Assembly: GCF_016623615.1 (NCBI RefSeq)
Contig: NZ_JAEHFX010000004.1
Coordinates: 186,001 to 250,000, forward strand
Source of the DNA: Adhaeribacter terrigena
GTDB lineage: Bacteria; Bacteroidota; Bacteroidia; Cytophagales; Hymenobacteraceae
Direction of reading: 5' to 3'
Length of the DNA: 64,000 nucleotides
Positions within the stretch are counted from its first letter, which is position 1; every line of letters starts with the position of its first letter. The translations under genes and the position numbers were made by a program. Shown in pieces: positions 8,761-20,800 of this stretch. Below the pieces are notes generated by a model that was not told the origin of the DNA, did no database searches, and saw nothing but the letters and a program-made list of their open reading frames with translations.

Positions 8761-10497
8761 TCAGATGGATTTGATGAGTTGTTCCAGCTCCTTATCGTCG
8801 GTAATGCTGAGCTTTTTGCGTAGCCGGTGGCGGTACAGCCTGATCGCATCCGGCCGGACTCCCAGCATCGAAGCCATTTCTTTGGAAGTAAGGTTCAGTT
8901 TGCTAAGTACAATGTAACGGGTGTCGGCGGGGCTTAGAACCGGCAGTTTTTCGCGCAAACGCAATAAATAACCGCCGTGTACCTTGTCGAAAACGTGGCG
9001 GAACTCTTCCCACTGGTCATCGGTAAGAATGGTGGCCTGCATTAATTTGTCGCGGGCTTCCTTGCTGGCTTCCAGTTCCGGAGCATCGGCCTGGTCTTTA
9101 TGCTTTTCAATTTCCGTTGAAAACTGTTCTATCAGTTTGTTCTTTTCCCGGATGTGGTTCGTAAAATCGCGCAGTTGCCGGGTGGCCGTTTCCAGTTCCG
9201 ATTCTATCACCTCTTTTTCATTTTGCAGTTGCTGTTCTTTCTGCCGGTGCAAAATGCGCTGCCGGTTAATTACCAGCGCCGCAATAATCAGCAGTAAAAC
9301 AATGCCCATGATCAGGCTGTTGCGCAGCGTTGCCTGTAGAGCATCCTGCGCTTCCAGCCGCTGCATTTCGGCGCGGTGTTTTTCCAGCTCAATTTTCCGC
9401 TCGGCCATGGTGGTCATCATGGTTCGCCGGCGGGCATACAAGCTGTCTTTTACAAAGTGCGCCGAATCGGCATAAAGGTAAGCCCGCGCCGAATCGCCTT
9501 TGGTAGCCGAAAGCCTGGCCAGCAGCGGATATATTTCTCTTAAATGCTTGTAAAGGTCGCTGGTTTTGGGCAGCATTGCTTTTACCTGCCTGATCTGGGC
9601 CTGCGCTTCCGGAAGGTTGTTTTTTTGCAGGCTTATTTTGCTCAGAATGATCAGCGAGGTGGCCGCGTTGTCGAATTCATGGGCTTTTATACTTTCGCGC
9701 ACGTCAATTTTGAGCAACGGAATAGCCTCGTCGTACTTTTTCTGCAGGTAAAAATTAATGCCAATGTTGCCGGCGGCAATGCCCATCCAAGTGCTGTCAT
9801 GCAGTTTTTCGGCCATCCGGTAGGTTTTCCAGAGGTAAAAAGCGGCCGAGTCGAATTTATGCTCTTCGCGGTAGATCAGCCCCAGGGTATTGGTAAGGTG
9901 TATGGGCAGGCGTTTTTTATAAGAAGGCGCGGCCTGAAAGGCTTCGGTCAGGAATTTTCGGGCATTCATATTATCGCCGAACTTATAATAAGCCGAACCA
10001 ATGTTGGCGATCATTTCCTGTTTGTCGGGCAGTTCTTTTTCCGGTACCTTTTTCATGAACTGGTACGATTGCAGGTAATTTTCAAAGCCGGGCCCGTATT
10101 TATGTTTCGCCGAAAAATAAAAGTAACCCAGCTTCTGTCGCGTTCTTACCTGCAGGTGGCCAATGCCTTTCTGGTCCGCCAGCGCCCGTAACGCCAGCAT
10201 CTGCACTTCAAATAACCGGTGGTTGATCTGTTTTCCGAACAGGTAATATTCGCAACGCAGCATTTGGGTTTCCAGCTGCAATTCCTCGTCATCGGCCTGT
10301 AGGGCTGCCTCCTGCACTTTCTCCAGTTCTCCGAAAAGGTAAACCGAATCGCGGCCCAGATATTTGCTGTTGTAAAAGGTTTTTTCTAAAGCCAGGTAGC
10401 GTTGGGCATAGGTTTTATGAAGCAGATGCTGGTATTGCGCCTGGCCGGCAAACCCCGAAAGCAGTAAAAAAAATAGAAAAAAGTAGCGGGCCGCCAT
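8761..10497 (-). CDS. TPR-transmembrane-coiled coil protein with LuxR-type HTH
   Basis: 578-aa membrane-anchored regulator of a type common in Bacteroidota. A signal peptide (residues 1-20, ending GQAQ) precedes about 350 residues of TPR-like helical repeats, predicted periplasmic. A single transmembrane helix lies at about 393-412 (MGIVLLLIIAALVI), followed by a cytoplasmic coiled coil (about 412-475, QKEQQLQNEKEVIE). The C-terminal helix-turn-helix (about 505-578; LSPADTRYIVLSKLNLTSKE, then LGVRPDAIRLYRHRLRKKL) matches the LuxR/GerE fold. There is no kinase or receiver domain. The architecture suggests that a periplasmic signal alters DNA binding by the cytoplasmic domain; target genes are unknown. 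The gene precedes the surface-protein cluster on the same strand, so regulating those genes is a reasonable guess only. The start is the ATG at 10497, fixed by the signal peptide. Confidence 0.85.
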   Translation of the reverse strand: MAARYFFLFFLLLSGFAGQAQYQHLLHKTYAQRYLALEKTFYNSKYLGRDSVYLFGELEKVQEAALQADDEELQLETQMLRCEYYLFGKQINHRLFEVQMLALRALADQKGIGHLQVRTRQKLGYFYFSAKHKYGPGFENYLQSYQFMKKVPEKELPDKQEMIANIGSAYYKFGDNMNARKFLTEAFQAAPSYKKRLPIHLTNTLGLIYREEHKFDSAAFYLWKTYRMAEKLHDSTWMGIAAGNIGINFYLQKKYDEAIPLLKIDVRESIKAHEFDNAATSLIILSKISLQKNNLPEAQAQIRQVKAMLPKTSDLYKHLREIYPLLARLSATKGDSARAYLYADSAHFVKDSLYARRRTMMTTMAERKIELEKHRAEMQRLEAQDALQATLRNSLIMGIVLLLIIAALVINRQRILHRQKEQQLQNEKEVIESELETATRQLRDFTNHIREKNKLIEQFSTEIEKHKDQADAPELEASKEARDKLMQATILTDDQWEEFRHVFDKVHGGYLLRLREKLPVLSPADTRYIVLSKLNLTSKEMASMLGVRPDAIRLYRHRLRKKLSITDDKELEQLIKSI

Positions 10498-10687
10498 TTA
10501 CGCAAGAATCTGATCTTCTCAAAGTTAAGGATTAACCGCAGATTGCCTATAGCGGCCCAAACTTACATTGGGTGAAAGGCTGTTTTTGACAGGTGAATGA
10601 CTTGATTAAGGCAGGAAAGGTGCATTCTTAACAAACGGATCTGGAAGAATGACAGAAGGCCAGATACTTAGAAGGAAAAAATAATAT

Positions 10688-10715
10688 CTGACCATTATTA
10701 TTTAATAATGGTCAG
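10688..10715 (-). terminator. Perfect 12-bp hairpin terminator of the repressor gene
   Basis: CTGACCATTATT (10688-10699) and AATAATGGTCAG (10704-10715) pair perfectly around ATTT. On the minus strand it starts 15 bases past the stop codon of the S24-family gene and is followed by ATATTATTTTTTCC, an adequate U-tract. Confidence 0.8.
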
Positions 10716-10729
10716 AGTTAATCATGTTT

Positions 10730-11575
10730 TTATCTGCGCGTATTTTTAAAACTATTAAATGTGTCTTTCAGATCCTGAAGCTCTTCTTCAAGAAAAGACA
10801 TTTTTTTATAAAGATCTTCATTCAAGTTCGGGAAATAAGCAGATAATTTCCACTCAACGTGCCAGATCTCGATAATTTCATCGTAATTCAGATTAAAAGG
10901 AGTATGCGCCCGGTTGTCGGAACGGCAACGGATGAAGCCATATTGTTTCAAGCGGTTTTTTACCCGTTTTAACTGCATGCCTCTGTCTTGAGAAACAAGC
11001 ACATAGCAATCAAAATCTTGTAGGTTTATCCAGTCTGCCCGGTCAATGTAGCGACATAACACCCAATCCCCATCATGAAATGTCGTTTCCATGCTGTCGC
11101 CGGTCACCTGTAGCAGAAAGTGCTGGCCGGGCTTCAGCATGTAATTGGGTAAAATAACCGGATCGAGCTCCTCAAAGTATTCCTGCGTCTGAAAACCGCT
11201 CAGGTAATTAGCCGCCGCCCGGCGGTTTATCATGGGAATAGTCGAATTCCCGTGTACATCCTGCGTCGCTACGAGTATTCTTTCTGTACTAACCCGCTCA
11301 TTAATTCTGGGCAAGGAAACTAATTCCCTATCAATTGATACGTTGGTTTGGTACATTTCTCCCTTGCCTTGTATAAGCCAGCTTAGATTCAGGTTGGGAA
11401 CCGCGTCTATAATTTTTTCTAGCAGTTCAAAGCTGGGTTTGCTTCTTCTCCCGCTAATTATATTATACAATACCGTTGGCGCTACCCCAATCTGACTACT
11501 AAAGGCGCCTACATTTTTTCCGCTAGCCTCTATGAGCTCTCCAATCCTGTCATTTACTAATTTTTCTGGCTGCAT
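10730..11575 (-). CDS. XRE-family repressor with S24/LexA-like C-terminal domain
   Basis: 281-aa cI/LexA-type transcriptional regulator. The N-terminal helix-turn-helix spans about residues 9-70 (GAFSSQIGVAPTVLYNIISG, where the recognition helix lies). The C-terminal S24 peptidase-like domain (about 145-235) has the nucleophile Ser161 in GDSME and the general base Lys203 in LKRVK, spaced 42 residues apart as in the family. No obvious Ala-Gly or Cys-Gly self-cleavage site is visible in the linker (about 110-140), so RecA-triggered autolysis cannot be asserted. The C-terminal tail looks coiled-coil-like. The gene is divergent from the Tc-toxin A gene across a 227-base gap, the classical position for a repressor controlling both directions. 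Inference: it represses the Tc locus and itself and is relieved by stress or DNA damage. It has its own terminator at 10688-10715. Confidence 0.88.
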   Translation of the reverse strand: MQPEKLVNDRIGELIEASGKNVGAFSSQIGVAPTVLYNIISGRRSKPSFELLEKIIDAVPNLNLSWLIQGKGEMYQTNVSIDRELVSLPRINERVSTERILVATQDVHGNSTIPMINRRAAANYLSGFQTQEYFEELDPVILPNYMLKPGQHFLLQVTGDSMETTFHDGDWVLCRYIDRADWINLQDFDCYVLVSQDRGMQLKRVKNRLKQYGFIRCRSDNRAHTPFNLNYDEIIEIWHVEWKLSAYFPNLNEDLYKKMSFLEEELQDLKDTFNSFKNTRR

Positions 11576-11802
11576 ATCAAATGATTAGAAAATAATGTTA
11601 AAAAATTTAGCATTTACTATTGACTTTAGTAATCAGTTGATCGTATATTTGTATCAATAGATAATAAAAGGCCAAATAATATCTGTTGATTAGAATGTTC
11701 AACGTGTTTGTGAAATTTTTTTGCTAATTATATTGGCAATTTTCGTTGGTTGGACAATCAAAGAATAAAATTACTAAATATCCCACCTTTAAAAATAAAA
11801 AA
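11576..11802. promoter_or_regulatory. Divergent control region between repressor and Tc-toxin locus
   Basis: A plus-strand Bacteroidota-type promoter is visible: ATTG at 11619-11622, 21 bases, then TATATTTG at 11644-11651, matching the TAnnTTTG -7 box. It would give a 5' leader of about 145 bases before the TcA ATG at 11803. Candidate operators, both imperfect, are TGAnT-N5-AnTCA at 11621-11635, between the promoter boxes, and GTTGA-N9-TCAAC at 11685-11703. The region is very AT-rich. Operator assignment is inference. Confidence 0.6.
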
Positions 11803-14800
11803 ATGACAAATTGGAATAATCTCCTGGAGTTCTACTACGATGATATGAATCGTAATCTTATAGGACGTTTAATTGAGGATTACGGAAATATATTACAAGA
11901 GGATGACTATCAAGCATTCTCTTTCAAAAGTGAAGAGCAGCTGCTTTCCGATATTTATCAGATCAATGCAACCTGGCAAGGAGGAGATGAAGATCACCCT
12001 TTTCTGTATGCTTTCGCTGATTTTCTTCGCTACAAAGCCAGCAATATTTCGGAAGAAGGTACTCGGGCTTTTGAAGAATATCTCAATCAGTTTGAAGCTA
12101 TCGACCAGCTTTATGTAAAGGAGCTGCTTGCTTATTACAAGGACAAAGACTATGCTTTTGCAAGGCTTAAAAACGGAGTAGAACTGAAAGATATTGTAAA
12201 AGATATAGCTGGTTTAACTTTCCCCTATATTTTCTGGGAAGGCTTTGTGAGAAGTTTAAAGCTTAGAATTGAAAAACTTAAAGAAACTTCTCCAGAAGAA
12301 GCGGTACAGCAGTTTCGGGAATACTTTCCTTACGGTGAGAGGGAGCAGGTAAATCATATACTTGATCCTATTTATGAAGCAGACCCTTACTTTTCGCTTT
12401 ACAGCTTATCCAGAAGTGAGGCCCGGAAGTTTGCCAGAGATGTGAGCGCGCATTTTGCTCACTCAGAGGCAATCAAATCATTCTCTAATCTGTTTATTAA
12501 ACGCCTGCAACACGTACAGGAAGAAAACTATGCCGAAGCGGAGTTTATGGCTGCCTTGCTAAAGCTATATCCGGCCGCAATGCAGGAAGGCGTTAAAGCT
12601 TTGGTAGAAGCACTGCTAAAGGAGTATGGAGTAGAAAAAATCAGCCATTTGAGTGAGTATTTATCTCCTGAATCTATTCATAAAGCAATTGATGGATTCG
12701 CAGCTAACCACCCGTTTTTTCTGGGAATGGCTGCCTGGCTTATTGAAGCAGCAAAAGCATTTGTTGAAAATAATTCAAAGCCAGCAGACGTATTTGTGCC
12801 GGCTAGAAAAGCAGTTACCGGTAAATTAAACAGTGGCAATACCGATAAGCTGGCCAATTATTTAGTAAAAGTTAAAAATGCCGAAACTTCTGAGTTGCTG
12901 GATCAGGCCATTACGCAGGCCAATGGTTACTTTACATTTTCATTCCTGCCCCCTTTCCATGTCTTAGAGAATGGCGAGATTGAATATCTTCCGATTACCG
13001 TAACGTACGAAATCTCTGCGCTTGCAGCGCCTCAAGAAATCATTGAATCAGGTAGCGAAGAAATTGCCCCCGAACAAACTTATCTGGAAATTGAAACGGC
13101 TATTGCTGAACCTGAAGTGCCGGTTACGCCTGTAAATACATTGGCTGAAAATGGCCTGATCGATATTGCTGAGGATACCCAAACACTTTTAGATGGCATA
13201 ACGCTGCAGGACATACGCCTGGCTGGTGGCATCGCTAACCTGATTGGCAAAGAAGAGCTCGATACAATTCCGGAAAAGGTAAGACTTGATTTGGATGCGC
13301 ATGCCCGCTTGGAAGCTTTCTCCCCCGACCTGGCTGTTAACGGGAAAGCTATTGCCAATGGCTACGATAGTATCGGGAAAATTACAGCAAATACCCGGGA
13401 TGAATTTGCGGCGCGATCTGTCGGAGAAAATAATGCAGATTCCAATGCTTTCATTGAAGCAGCTATTTTGCACCAGCAGGCAGTTAATGCCGAAGCGTTC
13501 AGTCAGGCGCTGGAAATCCTTTCCCGGAGCGCTGAAGCAAGCAGTTACAAAGTAGTGGGTGGCAGCAGCCCGGCAGCTAACGCCAGAATGGCCTTAACTC
13601 CGGAGAATGCCGCTCAGAAATGCAATTGCGATGGTTGCCAGACAGCTGTAAGCCCTTCGGCGTACCTGAATGCTTTGCTTGATTATACGAAAAAGCATGT
13701 AAAACAACCTGCTAATCCTGCTAGAAATAACTCCAGAGAAGTATTTGTAGCCGATCTAACTACTTACTTTAAACAGCAGTTTGCCGAACTGGCCAGCTAT
13801 TGCCAGGAAGCTACCGAAAAACATGTTTGCCAGATCCGGGTAGCAATCGAAACGATCCGTAGGTATATTGTAGGTATCAGCCCTGCCAATCCGGACCTGA
13901 CGGATACACAGAAGCTTCCATACCTTTCAGGGGTATACGACAGCTTATTACTGAGCCTGGGCACTTCTGCTGCAGAGCTAGCGGAGGTATTTAGCAGCAA
14001 CGGCTCCGAAAAAGTAGAGGCGCAGAATAAGCTCGCCCAGCGTACCGGCTTAGATGTTGCTTTTATGAAGGATAAGCTTCACTTAACTATTAACGGAAGC
14101 GGCCGCAAGAAACTGAACGAGAAAAACCTTGAGATCCTTTTTGGTTTGCAGGATACTACCCGTAATCCTTTTAATTCGGGCGTCTTAATCAACAACCCCT
14201 TAATCGGTAATGTAGAAGCTTTATCTAAATGGAATTTTGAAGGGGTAGAGTGGCTGAAAAATACGGATGAAAATGGATACCTGTATATCTTGATAGAGGT
14301 CCACAATCCAGGTGAAGTAAATGTTTACAAATCAGATACCTATCCGGAACATGTTGGCAAGGGTAAACTGACTCCAATGAGTCTGACAACTTCTGGCCAA
14401 CCTGCGGATACCAGAAGATACGCTAAGATTACTCCGGTAAACGGAAGCGGGCTCTATGGAGAGCTTTACTTTAACAATGCCTCCGTAGCGAATGGTAGTA
14501 TCCATCTTCAGGTTTCGGCTATTCCTGAAGTTGCCGCGCACCGCCTGAAAAAGCAGGAGCAAAGCTTCACAGGCCAACCTATAAATGCTGCATTTAACGG
14601 TACGGTTATTATAGATCCGGATCTTATCAGTCCGGACGACATTCGCCACTATAATATTAATACTGCTCCCGGAGGAAAAGTGTATGAAGTCTGGATGAAC
14701 CGGAGAAATTGGCTTGATAATTTTTTTACAAGTTTAATATCAGCAGAGTCATTGGAAGAACTGTTTGATAAGGCAGTGACAGTAACTGATTATTCCGATG

Positions 14801-17800
14801 TAGATAATAACGACTATTCGTTCAGCAACCGCTGGAATGTGGAAGAAGGATTAGGCATGGATCCAGCAACAACGCATTTAGATGCCATTAAAACTTTATA
14901 CACAACTTTTAGTGCAAATAATACAGACAGTACTACCCTTGAAGCCATTCAGACTTTCTTTGGATTTACTGTGGATAGTTTTATTCGCTTAAATGAATTA
15001 TTAGATAAATTAACAGTTAAGGAGGAAGAGGGTGAAATGCTTACTGCGGAAGATTTGGGCGAAGCCGCACATATTTTAACGCAAACACTTAAATATGAAA
15101 TCAATGAATTCTGGTTGGCAGAAGAATTAATCCTGCAAGATCAGATAGCGAATGATCCGTTGGTTAATGCCGCTAGTTTTTCTCTGTTTAGTCCTATTGT
15201 TTTCCAGACTCCGATTCATGAACCTGCAGAGGGAATCTGGGATAATAGAAAAGAAGGTGTGCCATTTATCGATCCGGACTTAGTAACGGTAAAAGACCTG
15301 CCCGACCCGGTGTTTGGTGAGTATGCTATTGAAACCTGGCAAGCTAGAAAAGACGCAATAGAAACAGAAAGAAAGGCGATTCTGAATGCAAAAGGAAGTG
15401 GGACTGCCGAGACGCAATCCGATAATATGTTTAAGGCTGCCTACGGCATAATACCCGTATACACGCCTGCTTTCTCATCGATGACGGAAGTTTACGAAGC
15501 GCTCAGTTTGACGTCCAGCCCAAAACATCAGCACGCTAAGGATTATATAACGGATAAGCTAGCACTTAAACCGGAAGAGTTTAATATTATTATGGGTATT
15601 CGGCAGAAAGTCGCTACCGATAAAGACTGGGAACTGCATGCAGCCTTATTAACCGCCGGTTGGAAACGGAAAACAGCCTATTTAAGTTGGATAGATAAGG
15701 AAGCCGAAGATGATCTAAAATATTGGCAGGTATTAAAACAGCGCCTGGTAAAATGGCGTGCCTCTGCTGTGAAGCGCAATGCCTGGAAAGACGCCTTGTT
15801 GCTAGCCGTAGAAGCACCGATTATCGACCCGGATCAGTTAGGTGATGCAGATTTTCTGCACCCGGAATTGGACGGGGCTACAGCTAATGATAATGTTGCT
15901 TACGAAATATATGTCAATAGGAAAGAAGAAGTTGATTCATGGTTTTATGATGTTCAAACTGATCCTCCACAAGTTTTACCAGCAGGCGTTGATTTGCTTG
16001 CTTATCAGGTTAACCGAAATTTATTTGGGCTATCGGTGGCTAATAGCCGGAATAACGATGGACTTGATGAGCTGAAAGAGCTGCATGCACTTAAAATAGC
16101 AAATGTTGATGTTACTGCAAGGTTAAACCAGTTAGGTCTCAATTCAGCCGCGCTAGTATTCATTCTCGATAATGAAGTAAAGTATAATGCTACCGCAAAT
16201 GATGCCATAAGAGCAGAGATCAGTCATATTTTTGTCCAGTGTAAAAAACAGCAGTTCTACAGCATCTGGCAGGCCGAAGAAGCAGCGGCGGGCATTGTTT
16301 TAAGCAGTACGTATTTTAAGATTCCTTTTGAAGAAACCGATAAGCTGAACGCTTATGAGGAAGCAATTCTGCTGCCGTGGCGCAGCTCGCGGCGGAGCCG
16401 GCAGGAATGGCAAAATCTGTTGCGCGACCGGATCGAGCAGCGAAGCAACCTGGTTGCTCAGTTGGTACAAGCCGTAGAAGATGCCGAAGACCGGCACCTG
16501 ATCACGCTGCGCGATGCCCTGATCGGGTTTAAGATAAATACCGGGAATGCCCGGGCAACACTGGAAGAAAAAGCGAACTGGCTAAGCGATAAGCTCCTGC
16601 TCGATTTTAACGTAAGCTGCTGCCAGAAAACCACGCGCCTGGCCCAGGCCATTGGGGTGCTCCAGCAAATGTATTTCCTGATCCGCAACGGACAGAATAC
16701 CTTCTCCGGTACCACTTTAACCATTGATCTTGCCAACCTGGAGCAGGACTGGAATTGGCTGGGCTCTTACGAAGGCTGGCGCTCCTTAATGTTCGTGTAC
16801 CTGTACCCGGAAAACCTGTTGCAGCCGTCTTATAAACCGGTGCAAACCGAGAAGTTCCGGGAGATCGTGCAGCATACCCGGCAAAACCTGAAGCTTACGC
16901 CGGAAGATGCCTGCTATCTGATGCACGAGTATGAGGATTATATGCAGGAAATTTCCTCTCTACAATTGCAAGCTGCCTGCCGAACCTATACCGAAAAGAA
17001 AAAAGACGGATGTGCAGTATTGCAAACCCTGGTTCACGAGGTGAATTTCCAGTTTGCTGTTTCCAGTAAAAAGAAGGCTTATTATAATGCTTATATTGAA
17101 GAGAATAGTCAAACCTATAAAATTAAAGATTGGAAATCAGTACCGGGTTTAGGGAAGGTTGAGTGGCTTGTTGGTGCAACGCCGTATAAACTGGAAAGCG
17201 GAGATAGGTTTCTGTATGTTTTTGCTGTAATAAGTAAACAGGAGGAAACAAAAGAGAAAGATGATAAGAAGGAGGCAAAGGGTAAAGCTAAAGGCAAGTT
17301 AATCTTAGCTGCTGCCCGGTTGAACCTGCAAACACAGGTTTGGGGAGATGAAATTATAGAATTTGAATTGCCGGATGAGGACAAAATTCTATTTGATCAG
17401 CTGGTTATTGGAGAACGTTCAAGTGAATCTGATGTTCCGGTTTTATATGGTTTGAAAAATAAGACTCTTTCATTTTGGCGAAGAAAACGTTTTGTTCATA
17501 AGTGGCGTCCATTTAAAGATGATTTGGGTAATGATCTTTGGAACCATCATTTATTTAGCATACCATTGGAGCGGGAGGGAGTAAAGCTTGCGATTGATAA
17601 TATTATTGAAACACCAATAAGATCTTTGTCCTCGTTAAAATTACATGCCGTTGTTTCTGTTCATAGGAATTCATCTTGCTATATCTTCTCTTATAGAGTA
17701 AGCAGTAACGAGGAAACAGCAACGAGAATTGGTTACTGTCTAAGAAAGTATGCAGATAATAGGCCAATTTATGGGCAATATAATGATGTATTAAGTAGGA

Positions 17801-20800
17801 TCAGTTTGCAAGAGCCTAGAAGAGCGGAACTTAAAGCTTATTTGGATGCTGCTGCTAATTCTAGTAATTCAGCCTCAAATAATTATAGTAGGGATTATGT
17901 ATTTTCGATTATTGAAAGTTTACAAATGCCTATTAAGGATTTACGCATATTAGGTATAACATGCGACTTAAGATTGTCAGAACTTTATAGATTTAAACTC
18001 ACTTTCTCTAAAGTAAGCACAAATGAGATAGTAACTAAGGAAATCAAGTTTGATTATGATTCCCCAAATTACTCAAATTATCCTCATATCGTTATATCTA
18101 ATGTGGCAAGGATAGTTCCGGGCAATGTTTTTAGTACAAATATTATAGGCCCATGCTTTCAATTTATGAAAACCGGAAGTGTTCTTCCAAAATATATTGT
18201 GTATCAGTCTGCAGGACCTGGGAATACAATATTTATAAGCACAACTGTTCCGACTCGTTTATTACCAGACCTTTCTAAGAAGTTTCAGGTTCTTTCAAGG
18301 CTAGACAAAACTAGCCAGCAGACAAGAAAGTCTGAAATAGCCGCTATCTTTACTAACAATGCAATAGCAGAAAAAGAGTTTTTAGCCTATCCTCAAGAGG
18401 CTTATTATTTTCTCCCGATGCACTTTGCTTTCGAACTGCAAAAAAACAAGCATTACGAAGAAGCGCTGAAGTACTTCCGCCTGGTGTTCGATTACTTGCT
18501 GCCAATACCGGCAATTAGTGCTACATCTGACCCGCGTAAGATCTACCACGGCTTGGAGCAGGAAGCAAGTCCTACTTCCGGCAGCGATCTGTACAACAAA
18601 GCCCTGAACTGGCTCGATAATCCGGATAACCCGCATGCAATTGCTGCTTTACGGGCTAACTCCTACACCCGGTTTACGCTCATAAGCATCGTGCGCTGTT
18701 TAACCGAGTATGCCGATCAGGAATTCACCCGCGATACCGTAGAATCAGTACCTCGGGCGAAGGAACTCTACGAACTGGCAAAAAGCCTGTTGACTTACGA
18801 GATGGAAACGTTTGAGTACGAATCCTGCGAAGCGCTGTTAAGCCAGGTTGATGCATTGGTAACCGATGTGCGTTGGAAACCAGAGTGGGAACGTTTGAAG
18901 GAAATGCTCCGGGCCATTGGCTTGAAAAACGAGATAAGAATGCTCTTAGAGGATGGTTTCTCAGCAACCGGACCAAATGGTACTGCCATTACTTATAGGC
19001 CTATTATTAGAATCTTCGAACTTTCTGGTACCTGGGAAAATAAAATTGAAGAGGCAGAAGCTGCAATTGAAGCCCGAATGGCCGTATTGCCGAATATGTA
19101 TACAAATGCAGGGGCAATAGCAGCCACTACGGCAACTCCTCCTCTTGCCCGCCTGGGTGTAACTAACCAGGACGTAGATGGGGTTCTCGGTCAGCTGGCT
19201 TACCGGACCGCTGCTAATTACAACGATACGCTTCATATTATTGCCGATCAGTTGCCTTATGCTGACTTTAGCTGGCTTGCAAGTGATGATCTGGAGGTAA
19301 CTGTAAAGCCGCCATCCACTGCCAGAGCAAAGCAATCCGGAACGCAGTATAATTTCGTAAAGCCAGTGATGCAATTGCATACCAGCGGTATCCTGAACCG
19401 GCCTTATGTGCCGTTCCTGGGAGCCAGCTTCTGCGTACCGAATAACCCGGTACCGTACTCCATGTACCTGTACATCCAGTTGAGTTTGTTCAAGATCCGG
19501 AATTGCATGAACATTGCCGGTATGAAGCGGGAGCTCGACCCGTATGCCGCGCCAACCGACGCCACCAGCGGTATGCCGATGATCGGGGCCAATGGCCGCC
19601 TAACCTTCCCGGGTAAACTGGTTGTGCCTGCTACTCAATACCGTTATGCGGTACTGGTAGAACGTACGAAACAGTTAGTAAACATTGCCCAGCAGGTAGA
19701 AGCTGCATTACTCTCCGCACTGGAAAAACGCGATGCCGAATACTACAGTAAACTCAAAGCCCGCCAGGATATTCAAACCGGCAAAGCTACAGTGAAACTG
19801 CAGGACCTGCGGATCACAGAAGCGAAAAACGGAGTTGACTTAGCAAGGCTTCAAAAAGAGCGCAGTCAAATAATGGAAACAACCTATCAAGGTTGGATTG
19901 ATGCGGGGTTAAACGGATGGGAGAATGCAATGATCGAGAATTATTACATTGCTGCTTTTGCCAATTCTGTTTCTGCAGCCTTAGGGAATATTATTAGTGT
20001 AAACAATTTTACTGAAGCTTATAAGATTCCAATGGCTATAGCAAAGAGCTACACCGATATCGTTGGCATTATGGCCAACACATCTGCTCAGGTTGCTTCC
20101 ATTCAATCAGCTCATGCCCGCCGAGTAGATGAGTGGACTCTGCAGAAGAATCTCGCAACCCATGACCTGAAAATCGGCGATCAGCAGATCAAGCTGAGCC
20201 AGGACCGGGTGAAGATTACGGGGCAGGAAAAAGTGATCTCGGAGCTACAGTTAACGCACAGCGAAGATACCATGAACTTCCTGCTTACCAAGTTTACGAA
20301 TGCAGACCTGTACGATTGGATGAGCCGGGTACTGGAAGGGGTTTACAACTACTTCCTGCAGCAGGCTACCGCCATGGCCAAGCTGGCCGAGTTGCAACTG
20401 GCCTTCGAGCGGCAGGAATCGCCGCAGGGCATGATCCTTTCGGATTACTGGACCGCGCCGGCCGAGAACTTAAGTTATGATCCGGATGCTGCCAAACCGG
20501 CCGACCGCAAAGGCTTAACCGGTTCCGTGCGTTTGCTTCAGGACGTTACCAAGCTAGACCAGTATGCCTTCGATACGAACAAGCGCAAGCTGCAGCTTAC
20601 CAAAACGCTCTCGCTGGCGCAGCTTTTCCCGGCCGAATTCGCCGTATTCAAACAAACCGGCCGCATGCCGTTTACCACGCTGCAAACCTGGTTCGACCGC
20701 GATTTTCCGGGCCATTACCTGCGGGTGATCCGCAAGGTGCGCACCTCGGTAATTGCGCTGGTGCCGCCTACCGATGGCATTAAAGCCACGCTCCAGACTA

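Noticed and set aside
11746..11802. TTG at 11746 as the TcA start.
   Set aside because: The ATG at 11803 is the first normal start, and the 19 extra residues add no recognisable feature.
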